This document shows, piece after piece, positions 24,883 through 33,255 of a DNA stretch of 51,771 nt. Origin of the DNA: Planctomycetota bacterium (lineage in GTDB: Bacteria > Planctomycetota > Phycisphaerae > Phycisphaerales > SM1A02); the NCBI GenBank assembly GCA_022568135.1, contig JADFFQ010000024.1, forward strand, positions 1 to 51,771, given 5' to 3'. A program made the translations under genes and the position numbers. A model generated the notes under the pieces. The model saw nothing but the letters and a program-made list of their open reading frames with translations. It made no database searches and was not told the origin of the DNA. Position 1 is the first letter of the stretch; each line of letters begins with the position of its first letter.

Positions 24883-25341
24883 TCAACTTTTGTTGTTTTT
24901 TCCTCCGCGGCGCGCAGTCCGAGAGGTTGGGGTGGCTGACACCAGTTTGAGATTCTCCATCACCTCGCATCGGCCTTTCGCCTCGGCCTCGCGGCAGATG
25001 TGCAGCGAGGCGTGGAGAACCTCCTGGACGTGTTGGAGGTCCTCCAACTGCTTCGCCACGTCATCGACCCGGGCCTCGATCAGCACCTGCACTTCCCGGC
25101 ACGGGACCGCCGTCCCATCGCGAAGCTCTAGCAGCGAGGTGATGTCCCCAAGCGTAAACCCCGCGGCCTGGGCCGTTCGGATGAACCGAAGCCGCTCAAA
25201 CGCATCCTCGCCGTAGAACCGATAGTTGCTCGCGGTCCGACCCGCCGGCCTGAGCAGACCCGCACGTTCATAGTAACGCACCGTCGAGGTCGGCACCTCT
25301 GCCCGACGCGCCAACTCGCCGATGGTGTAGCTCTTGATCAT
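24883..25341 (-). CDS. MerR-family metal-responsive regulator
   Basis: A 152-residue protein: helix-turn-helix SYTIGELARRAEVPTSTVRYYERAG, RPAGRTASNYRFYGED, a dimerisation helix and a metal-loop region VPCREVQVLIEAR...HICREAEAKGRC. The Cys spacing is like MerR/ZntR-type sensors, but the tail (NLKLVSATPTSRTARRGG) is unlike them. The upstream copy at 15948-16508 shares the first 118 residues. It directly precedes the MerT/P-like transporter gene on the same strand, whose promoter holds the dyad, so mercury or a related metal is the probable inducer. Confidence 0.85.
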   Translation of the reverse strand: MIKSYTIGELARRAEVPTSTVRYYERAGLLRPAGRTASNYRFYGEDAFERLRFIRTAQAAGFTLGDITSLLELRDGTAVPCREVQVLIEARVDDVAKQLEDLQHVQEVLHASLHICREAEAKGRCEVMENLKLVSATPTSRTARRGGKNNKS

Positions 25342-25475
25342 GACCCGCCCAACTGTAGGACGTTGAACGTTGGTTCACGGTTTTACGCCAGGCGAAAGTT
25401 GGTTTGATTCCTGCCGGTTACCTGGCCGACCTCACCCCCAGTTCGCTAGAAGCGCGAGCAGATCGAGGATTCCCA
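24980..25475. repeat. Duplicated MerR cassette, copy 2
   Basis: Partner of 16150-16640. The right end runs into the 3' end of the dockerin gene at 25432-26001 just as copy 1 runs into an orphan dockerin repeat, so the repeats probably served as recombination substrate. Confidence 0.75.
25364..25377 (-). promoter_or_regulatory. MerR-type dyad TGAACGTTGGTTCA (copy 2)
   Basis: Identical to 16531-16544 and at the same distance from the start codon. Confidence 0.5.
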
Positions 25476-26001
25476 CGCTCCCATCGCCGTCGAGATCAGC
25501 GGGGCATTCGCCCTTGGCTGGGCAATCACCCCAGGCGGCGAGCAGGCTTAGCAGATCGAGGATGCCCACGACGCCATCGCCGTCAAGGTCGCCGGGGATC
25601 GAAGGGGCGACGATCGAGAACGGAGCGGCGCTCACGTCATAGTAGTCCGTGCCGCTGTTGTCCATCCTCACCCGCAACCACACGGAGTCATCCACCACGT
25701 TGGGGACCGTCCAGTCATAGGTGTGAACGCTGTCCACTGCCCCGCTGCCGGGTGGCAGGTTCATGGCGATCGTGGTCCACGGCCCGTTCGATCCGGTGGT
25801 TGAGTACCACAGGTCCCAATTCTGCAGGTTGTGCGCGATTTGGATATGCCAGGTGACGGTGAAGCTCGAACCAACTTCGAGCTGCTCACCTCCATTTGGA
25901 TCGTCAAGAATGACATGAGCACGAGCCGAACTCACGAACAGAGCCAGGACCGCTGCCAGGAGAATAATCTTGTTGGACCTCAAGAATGCCAGTGCGCTCA
26001 T
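25432..26001 (-). CDS. Small secreted Ig-like protein with dockerin tail
   Basis: A 189-residue protein following AAGGAAAGGGCAGTCCT. Signal peptide: KIILLAAVLALFVSSARA. The mature protein begins HVILDDPNGGEQLEVGSSFTVTWH and has a Ser-Thr-rich Ig-like (Kre9/Knh1-type) domain, NWDLWYSTTGSNGPW and VWLRVRMDNSG. Two dockerin repeats (DLDGDGVVGILDLLSLLAAWG; DLDGDGSVGILDLLALLANWG) finish it. Unlike its neighbours no third repeat follows the stop; instead the duplicated MerR cassette begins. Extracellular; role unknown. Confidence 0.8.
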   Translation of the reverse strand: MSALAFLRSNKIILLAAVLALFVSSARAHVILDDPNGGEQLEVGSSFTVTWHIQIAHNLQNWDLWYSTTGSNGPWTTIAMNLPPGSGAVDSVHTYDWTVPNVVDDSVWLRVRMDNSGTDYYDVSAAPFSIVAPSIPGDLDGDGVVGILDLLSLLAAWGDCPAKGECPADLDGDGSVGILDLLALLANWG

Positions 26002-26324
26002 AGGACTGCCCTTTCCTTACGCTTGGCGGCGCGGGTTTGCCGTACGCGACCACCCATTATTGAACATCGATCAAAAGGCGATATCCCTCGCCGACAATGA
26101 ACCGCATACTTGACGAGGCAGTTTACACCGAACCGGCGAGCGGGGCGACTCCTTCTTGGCAATACCACCGCTGTCGTTGAGGCGAGTTCGCGGCGCTCGT
26201 CGGCTCTCCCAACCTGCTACAGACAGTCCCAGTTGCTGAACGGGGCAAATTGGTCGAGGACGCCGACAGACCCAAGGCAATCGAGGTTGGTGTGGCCGGG
26301 CCCAAGCGGAGCAGGGGCTGGGGT

Positions 26325-26400
26325 GCCAGGTGGTCAGCGGCGCTGGCAGGTCGAGGATGCCAGCGACGCCGTCACTGTCGAAGTTGGGGCGGCGGAGATT
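26325..26400 (-). pseudogene. Decayed dockerin repeat
   Basis: PNFDSDGVAGILDLPAPLTTW is readable on the minus strand but has lost its hydrophobic end. A possible remnant of a signal-like segment (RAATISLCLTLETARVS) lies upstream in another frame, so a whole dockerin gene may have decayed here. The rest of the 625-base gap (26002-26626) shows nothing else; traces of another repeat lie around 26225-26285. Confidence 0.5.
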
Positions 26401-26626
26401 CGGCGAAAAGCGGCCGAGTCACGGACAGTGACCACAGTGCTGACTCGGGCGGTTTCCAGCGTGAGGCAAAGCGAGATCGTGGCGGCGCGGGCGAAGTAGG
26501 CTGGGACCACCCGGGAAGGCCGATATGCACGGTCGTTTCTGGCTTGATAACGCTCGGTAGCACTCGGTTCTCCCAGGATAAACTCAGATAAGCCTCTGAA
26601 CCGGCCGTGACGTGCTTGGTTGCTCC

Positions 26627-27709
26627 TCAAGCGGCGTTGTCAGTGGGGAGTTCTCCGTGAGGTCGCTGCGCCTGCAGGAAGGTTCGATTCCGTCCAGTTG
26701 CCTTGGCTTTGTATAGAGCCTCGTCTGCCCGCTTGAGAACATGCGATTCATCCTCAGGAATTGACGCACAGTACAGGGCTGCACCGACACTGACGGTGAC
26801 CTCGCCATAGTTCGCATTCAAGACATGTGGTATGCCAAGGCCTTCGACGCTTGTGCGCAGGCGCTCGGTCACGGAAACCACAGCGTCTTCGGCAACATTT
26901 TCGAGCAGGATGACGATCTCCTCACCGCCATAACGAGCAATGAAGTCATTTTCTCGCAGTGCTGATCGGAGAGCTTTGGCCACGGATCGGAGGACTTCAT
27001 CGCCGGCGGCGTGGCCGTAGTGGTCGTTATACTTTTTGAAATTATCCACATCAACCAGACACAGAGCATACCTACCGGTGTCTATATTGACTCGACGGTG
27101 CAGATCAGCGTGATAGTCGTCGAAGACTGCGCGGTTGCAGATCTTCATCAGCCGGTCGGTACGAGCAGCGCGAATGAGCGCATCGTGGGCGTCGGCGACG
27201 CCGTGCCCTTGTTGCCGACGCTCCATGACCGCTGCGATCGCTCGGCGGTGGGACTGTGACAACGCCTCTTCGATCCGTCGTTTCAGGGTCTCGCCCCTAA
27301 ACGCTTCGTGCTTGGCGATGAAGTCAATGCAGCCGCCTCGAAAGTCGGCAATGGCGACTTGTGGATCACGGCTGGCCGAAAGGCCGATCACGGCGGTGGT
27401 CAGGAGCCGCTCCCCGACTTGTTCAAGCACATCGACACCGTGCCCGTCAGGAAGGTTGTGATCCAAAAGCACGCAATCGTAGCGTGATTCCCGCAGCAGA
27501 CGACATGCGTCAGCAACGGTGTGAGCAAACGTTACCTCGATCGGATCATCCTTGGTTCGCAGCAGACAGTCCTTGATCAATTCGCAGTGGTCCAGGTCAT
27601 CATCGACGACCAACACCCGGAGCGACCTGCTCTTTCCAGGTGGCTGAGCCATCTCGGAGGTCGTGCGCGAGCATCGCGGCGTGCTCGGGGGTGTCTTGTT
27701 GCCCATCAT
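26627..27709 (-). CDS. Response regulator with GGDEF diguanylate cyclase domain
   Basis: Two ATGs (27709, 27706) overlap the stop of the kinase gene; no strong RBS exists, so translation is probably coupled. Residues 32-150 are a receiver (VLVVDDDLDHCELI; phospho-Asp in CVLLDHNLPDGHG). The GGDEF domain has LVDVDNFKKYNDHYGHAAGDEVL and the active site RYGGEEIVIL, with an upstream R-E-N-D, matching the RxxD inhibitory I-site, so cyclic di-GMP synthesis with feedback control is expected. It is the last gene of the signalling cluster. Confidence 0.92.
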   Translation of the reverse strand: MMGNKTPPSTPRCSRTTSEMAQPPGKSRSLRVLVVDDDLDHCELIKDCLLRTKDDPIEVTFAHTVADACRLLRESRYDCVLLDHNLPDGHGVDVLEQVGERLLTTAVIGLSASRDPQVAIADFRGGCIDFIAKHEAFRGETLKRRIEEALSQSHRRAIAAVMERRQQGHGVADAHDALIRAARTDRLMKICNRAVFDDYHADLHRRVNIDTGRYALCLVDVDNFKKYNDHYGHAAGDEVLRSVAKALRSALRENDFIARYGGEEIVILLENVAEDAVVSVTERLRTSVEGLGIPHVLNANYGEVTVSVGAALYCASIPEDESHVLKRADEALYKAKATGRNRTFLQAQRPHGELPTDNAA

Positions 27710-28809
27710 GCCGCCGCCGCTGCTTCGTTTGCTGCGCTGTGACTCTTGTGCGCTGGCAGTTCGACAATGGCCGTCGTGCCGGAGTGTCCGTCTGACTCCA
27801 GCCACACTTGCCCCCCGAATGCCTCGACGTACTTTCTGACGATGGCTAAGCCGAGCCCTGTTCCCGGCTTGGACGGGCATGCTCGTTTGAAGGGAAGAAA
27901 CACCTCATCCAACTGCCGCTGCGGTATGCCCGGTCCGTTGTCCTGCACGGAGATGCGCACCATGGGGCCACTCTTGGCGAGGTTGATCTGCACCGTCCCG
28001 TTGCCTTCGGCCTCGATGTACTTCAGGCCGTTGCCAATGAGGTTTGTCAGGACCCGGAACAGCCCTTGGGGCTCCGCGAGGACAGTTGCCGAGGCGCCCT
28101 CAAGCTGGATTCGAACTCCTTTGTCCGACGCAGACGGGCCAAGCTCATCAAGGACGCCTTGGATGACATCAGTAACCTCAACCGGAACAAGCGTGATCGC
28201 CTCATTGCTCGCACTGGCATAGAGCATGAGATCGTCGAGGATCGCGGCCATTCGACCGGCGGATGATCCGATCCGATCAACCCACTTCATCACATCCCTG
28301 GTGCCTGTTTCACCAAGCTGTGCGCGAACGACATCGATCGCTCCGGAAATGCTCGCCAGGGGCGCCTGGAGATCGTGGGTCATGGCGTAGGCCAGCTGAA
28401 TGATCTCACGATTCCGCGCTTTGAGCCGCTCCTGGGTGATCTTTATTTTGAGCGCGGCGCGAATGCGAGCCCTGATGACGGCATCGGCAAACGGTTTGGT
28501 TATGTAGTCACTTGCTCCAGCGTCGAGCGCGACTACAACATCCTCCGGCTTGTCACGTCCGGTCACCATAATGACCGCAAGGTCATCGTATTCCTCCCGT
28601 TCTCGAATGGTTCTGAGTACCTCAATGCCGTCCATCCCGGGCATGCACCAATCGCACAGAACAACCGCAACGTCGTGCCCTGCGAGCAGGCGAAGCCCCT
28701 CTTCACCGCTCGGTGCGGTAAGGACTTCATAGCCTTCGCGCCGAAGCACACGTTGCATTGCCTTGAGCAGTGCGATCGAGTCGTCGATAAGCAGGATCGT
28801 ATCCACCAT
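27706..28809 (-). CDS. Receiver-histidine kinase hybrid
   Basis: From ATG 28809 (AGGAGAGCACGTA upstream) 367 residues. Residues 1-125: receiver with ILLIDDSIALLKAM, phospho-Asp in VVLCDWCMPGMDG and Lys in YITKPF. Residues 140-365: kinase core with the phospho-His in AMTHDLQAPLASISG, N box LTNLIGNGLKYI, G1 QDNGPGIP and G2 GTGLGLAIVRKY. No membrane or sensor domain, so it responds to phosphorylation of its own receiver. The start overlaps the stop of a 46-codon ORF (TAATG). Confidence 0.92.
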   Translation of the reverse strand: MVDTILLIDDSIALLKAMQRVLRREGYEVLTAPSGEEGLRLLAGHDVAVVLCDWCMPGMDGIEVLRTIREREEYDDLAVIMVTGRDKPEDVVVALDAGASDYITKPFADAVIRARIRAALKIKITQERLKARNREIIQLAYAMTHDLQAPLASISGAIDVVRAQLGETGTRDVMKWVDRIGSSAGRMAAILDDLMLYASASNEAITLVPVEVTDVIQGVLDELGPSASDKGVRIQLEGASATVLAEPQGLFRVLTNLIGNGLKYIEAEGNGTVQINLAKSGPMVRISVQDNGPGIPQRQLDEVFLPFKRACPSKPGTGLGLAIVRKYVEAFGGQVWLESDGHSGTTAIVELPAHKSHSAANEAAAAA

Positions 28810-28949
28810 TACGTGCTCTCCTGATAGGGGTTTCCGTCTTTGCGACAGCAGCTGACGGACAAGCCGCGGTCGAGGTATCGGGACCAATAGTGAAGCAGTT
28901 GCAACCAGTGTCCGCCGCGTTGGGTACTCTGTAATGCTCGTACGATCAT
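28809..28949 (-). CDS. 46-residue small protein coupled to the kinase gene (hypothetical)
   Basis: ATG 28949 has GAGAAGAGGACTTTC in front, a good RBS. The 46-codon frame ends TAA exactly overlapping the kinase ATG (TAATG), the geometry of translational coupling. The peptide has an aromatic centre GGHWLQLLHYWSRYL and a CC pair; it contains no known domain. It could be a leader peptide or a small partner of the kinase. It fills most of the gap between the HD-GYP and kinase genes, which is support in itself. Confidence 0.5.
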   Translation of the reverse strand: MIVRALQSTQRGGHWLQLLHYWSRYLDRGLSVSCCRKDGNPYQEST

Positions 28950-28994
28950 GAAAGTCCTCTTCTCAGCGATGCCGAGGCAGAGAATGCGCGGCGA

Positions 28995-30146
28995 TCACGC
29001 GGCGGCGCTGCGCTCACGAGGCCGCGTGTCCGCGCGAATGCGCCCACAGGCGGCAAGCGCTCGGTCGAATCGATTCACCTTCGCCGCCGATCGGGCCAAT
29101 GAGTCCCACGTCTCCTTCGCTATTCGTAGAAATGTTGATGCTATAGCCGGATCAAAATGTGTACCCGCCTCATCGGCGATAATCGCGAATGCCTGATCAT
29201 GGGGCATCGCGTCCTTGTACGGACGGTGGCTTCGCAGGGCATCGTAGACATCAACGACTGCGAAGATTCTGGCTTCAAGCGGGATAGCTGTTCCTGCAAA
29301 CCGCTCCACATAGCCGGTCCCGTCGAATCTCTCGTGGTGGTAGCGAGGGATCGCCAGGGCATGTTTGAGATAGCCGATGCCTTGGAGCACGCGATGACCA
29401 ATCACGACATGTTGTTCGATGATCGTTCTCTCCTTCTCGCTGAGCGAACCGGGCTTTAGCAGAACCGTATCCGGAACGCCGATCTTGCCGATGTCGTGAA
29501 GCAGTGCGCCTCGGTACAAATCCTCGAGCTTTTCGGGAGCGAGACCGACTTCTAGCGCGAGGTAGAGGCAGTAGACAGCGACTCGGCGAGAGTGCCCTCC
29601 CGTTCTATGCTCACGACTATCCAGGGCGAGCACCAATGCGTCCAACATCTCCTCGTGGGCCGTGTGCAAAGCTTCAGTGCGCTCAAGCACCTTGCGCTCA
29701 AGCAGTCGGCTCCACTGCTGCAGGTCGTCGCGCTGCCGGCTGGTCACTTCGTGCAGCCGACGGATCTCCTGCTGCAACTCGTACCGCCGCACCCCTTCGC
29801 GTACCACGGTGCGGAGGTGCTGATTATCCCACGGCTTCAGAAGAAAGTGACTGACTCTGCCCTCGTTGATCGACCTCTGAGCGATCTTCAGGTCGGCGTG
29901 TTGCGTCAGCGCGATGCGTATCGCGTCGGGTCGAAGCTTGATGGATTCGGCAAGGATCTGCGGTCCGCTCATGCCCGGCAGCCTTTGGTCACAGATGATG
30001 ACGGCCACCTCCGTCTGCGCGAGAATGTCGAGGGCCTCCGGACCGCTCCCAGCCAGGAGTATCTCGCACCCCTGCCCGGTGAGCGCCCGTCGAAGGGAGC
30101 TCAGGACGTTCGGCTCGTCGTCGATGAGTAGAATCCTGGCTGCCAT
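28995..30146 (-). CDS. Response regulator with HD-GYP phosphodiesterase domain
   Basis: ATG 30146 with TAGGAGCGCGTGCC upstream; 383 residues. Receiver at 1-125 (RILLIDDEPNVLSSL; VIICDQRLPGMSG; LLKPWDN), a coiled-coil linker (EEIRRLHEVTSRQRDDLQQW-like), then HD-GYP with GGHSRRVA, LLHDIGKIGVPD and HHERFDGTGYVERF. The proline of the GYP signature is valine here, so cyclic di-GMP hydrolysis is likely but not certain. Its RBS lies within 12 bases of the previous gene's stop. Confidence 0.9.
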   Translation of the reverse strand: MAARILLIDDEPNVLSSLRRALTGQGCEILLAGSGPEALDILAQTEVAVIICDQRLPGMSGPQILAESIKLRPDAIRIALTQHADLKIAQRSINEGRVSHFLLKPWDNQHLRTVVREGVRRYELQQEIRRLHEVTSRQRDDLQQWSRLLERKVLERTEALHTAHEEMLDALVLALDSREHRTGGHSRRVAVYCLYLALEVGLAPEKLEDLYRGALLHDIGKIGVPDTVLLKPGSLSEKERTIIEQHVVIGHRVLQGIGYLKHALAIPRYHHERFDGTGYVERFAGTAIPLEARIFAVVDVYDALRSHRPYKDAMPHDQAFAIIADEAGTHFDPAIASTFLRIAKETWDSLARSAAKVNRFDRALAACGRIRADTRPRERSAAA

Positions 30147-30157
30147 GGCACGCGCTC

Positions 30158-32023
30158 CTATGCCGGTTTCCTCTTGCGATCTCGAATTGCTGCGGTGAGC
30201 GTCGCGACCAGCCTTTGGGAGTCCCACGGCTTGGCGAGGATGCCGGCAACATTGGGGGCGTTGACCAGCCTTACCACGCGCTGCTTGCTCGCGTTGCCGG
30301 TGAGGATGATGCAAGCCACGTCCGGAGCAGAGCGCCCCAGGCGCTCGACCAGTTCCTCGCCGGAGATTCTGGGCATCATCAGGTCGGTCACCACCACGTC
30401 GATGTTCTGTGTGGTCACCTGGTTCAGCGCGTCCCAGCCGTTGTTGGTTGCCACAGCTTCAAACCCGGCGCGGCGAAGATCCCGCTTGAGTGCGTTGCAT
30501 ACGAACGGGTCATCGTCGACGATCAACACTTTGATCTGGTGCTGCAACCGAGGGGGCTCGTTACGACTGATTCGTTTCTGATCATCCAACGAATCGGCAG
30601 ACAGGCCTGTCGGACGCTCAATGGGCGGCCTCGTGATGTCATCGCGCTGGGGCACGTCCCCAACCTCGCAGTGCGCTTCGACGCTTGCTACTGGCGGCTC
30701 CTGGGTGTTGTTGGCGGGGGTATTTGCGATGCATCGGACGAATACGGGGCCGAGCATGAGGCTGACGTCGCTCAGAATCCGCACGCGCTCGATGAGTTGC
30801 TTGGTCAGGAGAGTTCCAGCCTTCAGCAGGAGCACCCCATCGATGTTGTGCAGGTCGCGCGAGAGGATCATTCCATCGCTGATCTGCTTGGGCGAAACCT
30901 CGATCTCCACATCTTCGGCCGTGTCCGCTCCGATATTGTCAAGGTACTCCAGCAACATTGTGACGAGGGTAGGGTCGAAGGAGGTCCCCTGGCCTTCGAG
31001 GAGGGCCTGCCGGCCGGCCTCGCGCGAAACCTGTGTTGGCTGTGCGGAGGAGAAGACGGCCTTGTCGTACCCATTGGCCACCGCGATGACGCGCGACGCG
31101 AGCGGGATCTTCCCACCGATCAGCCCATCGGGATAGCCGCTGCCGTCATATCGCTCGTGTTGGTGGCGAACGGCACGAGCGATCGTCTCAAACCCACCTA
31201 CGCGCGACAGGATGGCATAGCCAGCCTCAGGATGCCGCCCGTGATGGTGCGCTCGCGGACCGCCGGCCTTTCGGGCTTGGGATACACCATCTGCGGTGAT
31301 CCGTGAGATCTTGCCAATATCGTGCAGGTGTGCGGCGAACTCGAGGTCACGCAGCTCAGCTTCATCCAGATCGAGTTGCGAGGTGAGCTGGCAAGCAAGC
31401 CGCGCCACCCGCTTGGAGTGGATCCCCAGACTCGGGCTGTACGCCTCCAGCATGCCTGCCATCACCGCGACCGTGTCGCGCAGGGATTGCTCTAGACGAC
31501 GTTGAAGATCGAGGAGATCTGCGTTCTGAGCGCGAAGTTCCTCGGTCCGTTGGTGAACCTGCTCTTCGAGCTTGCGGTTCCATTCTTCCAGCTCAGCCTT
31601 TTGTTTGCGGGTGAGGGCTTCGAGCCTTCGATTGTTCTGAATCATCTGATGGGCTCGTACGCCCTCGCAGACCACAGCCCGTAGATGTTCGTCGTCCCAG
31701 GGCTTCAAGAGGAAGTGGTGGACTTTGCCGTCGTTAATCGACCGTTGCGCAGCCGAGAGGTCCGTGTAGCCGGTGAGGGTGATGCGAAACGTATCAGGGC
31801 GGATTTTCGCCGACTCCGCGAGGACCTCTGCGCCCGTCATGCCGGGCATCCGCTGGTCACAGATGATGACGGCAATGTTGTGCTGGGCGAGAATCTCCAG
31901 AGCAGCAGGACCGTTTCCCGTGAGGTGGATTTCGTTCGCCACCGGCGGATCGCGGCGCAGCAATCGCTTGATGGCCTGGAGGATGTGCGGCTCGTCGTCA
32001 ACAACCAGAACAGCGTCGCTCAT
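30158..32023 (-). CDS. Receiver-HD-GYP-receiver protein
   Basis: A 621-residue protein whose ATG overlaps the HDOD gene stop (ATGA). The first receiver (AVLVVDDEPHILQAI; CDQRMPGMTG; LLKPWDD) is followed by a coiled coil, then an HD-GYP domain with AAHLHDIGKIS and a full HQHERYDGSGYPDGL signature, so c-di-GMP phosphodiesterase activity is expected. A long tail contains EVSPKQISDGMILSRDLHNIDGVLLLKAGTLL, and residues 500-615 are a second receiver (VLIVDDDPFVCNAL; VVTDLMMPRISG; LAKPWD). Two receivers on one output domain suggest input from two phospho-donors. Confidence 0.92.
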   Translation of the reverse strand: MSDAVLVVDDEPHILQAIKRLLRRDPPVANEIHLTGNGPAALEILAQHNIAVIICDQRMPGMTGAEVLAESAKIRPDTFRITLTGYTDLSAAQRSINDGKVHHFLLKPWDDEHLRAVVCEGVRAHQMIQNNRRLEALTRKQKAELEEWNRKLEEQVHQRTEELRAQNADLLDLQRRLEQSLRDTVAVMAGMLEAYSPSLGIHSKRVARLACQLTSQLDLDEAELRDLEFAAHLHDIGKISRITADGVSQARKAGGPRAHHHGRHPEAGYAILSRVGGFETIARAVRHQHERYDGSGYPDGLIGGKIPLASRVIAVANGYDKAVFSSAQPTQVSREAGRQALLEGQGTSFDPTLVTMLLEYLDNIGADTAEDVEIEVSPKQISDGMILSRDLHNIDGVLLLKAGTLLTKQLIERVRILSDVSLMLGPVFVRCIANTPANNTQEPPVASVEAHCEVGDVPQRDDITRPPIERPTGLSADSLDDQKRISRNEPPRLQHQIKVLIVDDDPFVCNALKRDLRRAGFEAVATNNGWDALNQVTTQNIDVVVTDLMMPRISGEELVERLGRSAPDVACIILTGNASKQRVVRLVNAPNVAGILAKPWDSQRLVATLTAAIRDRKRKPA

Positions 32024-33255
32024 GGCAGCAACTGCTCCTCGATCCACTTGAGATCGAACACCGTAAACAGCCTGGGGATGTGGCACACGCCGGTTTTGGG
32101 GTCGCACTGTCGAGGGGCCTCAGTTTCACTGGGATCAATGAGAATCACGATCCGGCGACGGCCTTGCCGCGCCAGCGCCAATGCGATCTGGGCCGCATCG
32201 GCCAGCTCCTGGGGTGACAAATCAACCACGACCAGATCGTCTGGCGACAGATCGCGCTCGACATCGTCCGGCGCGACGCACGTCACCGCGTAGCCGTGAT
32301 GCTCCAATAACAACTGACTAATGTGCCGACTGCTCACATCCTTCCGAGAGATCCAGACGGCGCGCTTCGACGTCGATGCTGCCGGTTTGTTGTTCGCTGC
32401 GTCTGCGCCGGCAAACATCTCGGTCGCCTCGTCCACTCGGCGCTCGAGTCGTTCGAGGATGCGAAACTGATCGGACTCGGAGAGCCCTAACAGCTCGGCC
32501 GAGACCACCGCACGCCGGAAGCGCCCCACGGGTAGGTCGAAACCAATTCCGAGCATGTGGGCGAAGGTGTCGGCCAGAATGACGACCGCGAGCAAACGAG
32601 CCTGGGGATCATCTGGGCGAATCTCCTGCTGGTGATGTTGCCGGACGACACGACACAGCGCTTCGGGCAGCCCCCATTTGGTCAATATCTTGCATCCAGC
32701 CTCGGCGTGATCGATTCCGAAGTGTTGCCGCTCGAGCGTCAGAAAACGGATCCCCTGACCCTGCTGGCGAAACACGACCCGAAGAGTCTCCGGCTGAAAG
32801 ATGGCCATTGCCAGCTGGCCAATATCGTGCAGAAGACCGGCAACGAAGGCCTCCTCCGAAGGCTTGAGGCCGAGCTCGCGGGCGATAAGCTCACTGGCCG
32901 ACCCAACCGCAATGGAGTGGCGCCAGAGGGTTGCATGTTCGGGAACGTGTGATACCGGCGAGGCCAAAGCATCGCGGGCACAGATCCCCAACACGAGGTT
33001 CCGAACCGCCACCGACCCCAACATCACGACCGCGCGGCTGACTTGGGTGACCTGGCGACTCATGCCGTAGAAGGGGGAGTTGGCCACGCGAAGGACCTTC
33101 GCGGCGACCGCCGGATCGCCCGAGAGCACCTTGGCCACGTCGTCCGCGGATGAGTCCGGCGATTCAGTCACGGCGAGGATGCGCTGCACGATCGTCGGCA
33201 GTGGAGGAAGACTCTCAATCTGATCAATGAACTTCGTCTTGGTCGCGGTGGTCAT
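32020..33255 (-). CDS. HDOD-domain signalling protein with degenerate receiver-like C-terminus
   Basis: ATG 33255 follows GGAGGAGGTCGC and overlaps the upstream stop. Of 411 residues, 10-210 form an HDOD domain (SLPPLPTIVQRILAV; DPAVAAKVLRVANSPFYG; LLHDIGQLAMAIF). The C-terminus from about 290 (KRAVWISRKDVSSRHISQLLLEHHGYAV; DDLVVVDLSPQEL; RIVILIDPSE) has the alternation of a receiver but without its acidic pocket. HDOD proteins often scaffold two-component and chemotaxis pathways. Confidence 0.9.
   Translation of the reverse strand: MTTATKTKFIDQIESLPPLPTIVQRILAVTESPDSSADDVAKVLSGDPAVAAKVLRVANSPFYGMSRQVTQVSRAVVMLGSVAVRNLVLGICARDALASPVSHVPEHATLWRHSIAVGSASELIARELGLKPSEEAFVAGLLHDIGQLAMAIFQPETLRVVFRQQGQGIRFLTLERQHFGIDHAEAGCKILTKWGLPEALCRVVRQHHQQEIRPDDPQARLLAVVILADTFAHMLGIGFDLPVGRFRRAVVSAELLGLSESDQFRILERLERRVDEATEMFAGADAANNKPAASTSKRAVWISRKDVSSRHISQLLLEHHGYAVTCVAPDDVERDLSPDDLVVVDLSPQELADAAQIALALARQGRRRIVILIDPSETEAPRQCDPKTGVCHIPRLFTVFDLKWIEEQLLP

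Noticed and set aside
30215..31306. 363-codon plus-strand frame
   Set aside because: Antisense to the receiver-HD-GYP-receiver gene; a high-GC shadow frame.
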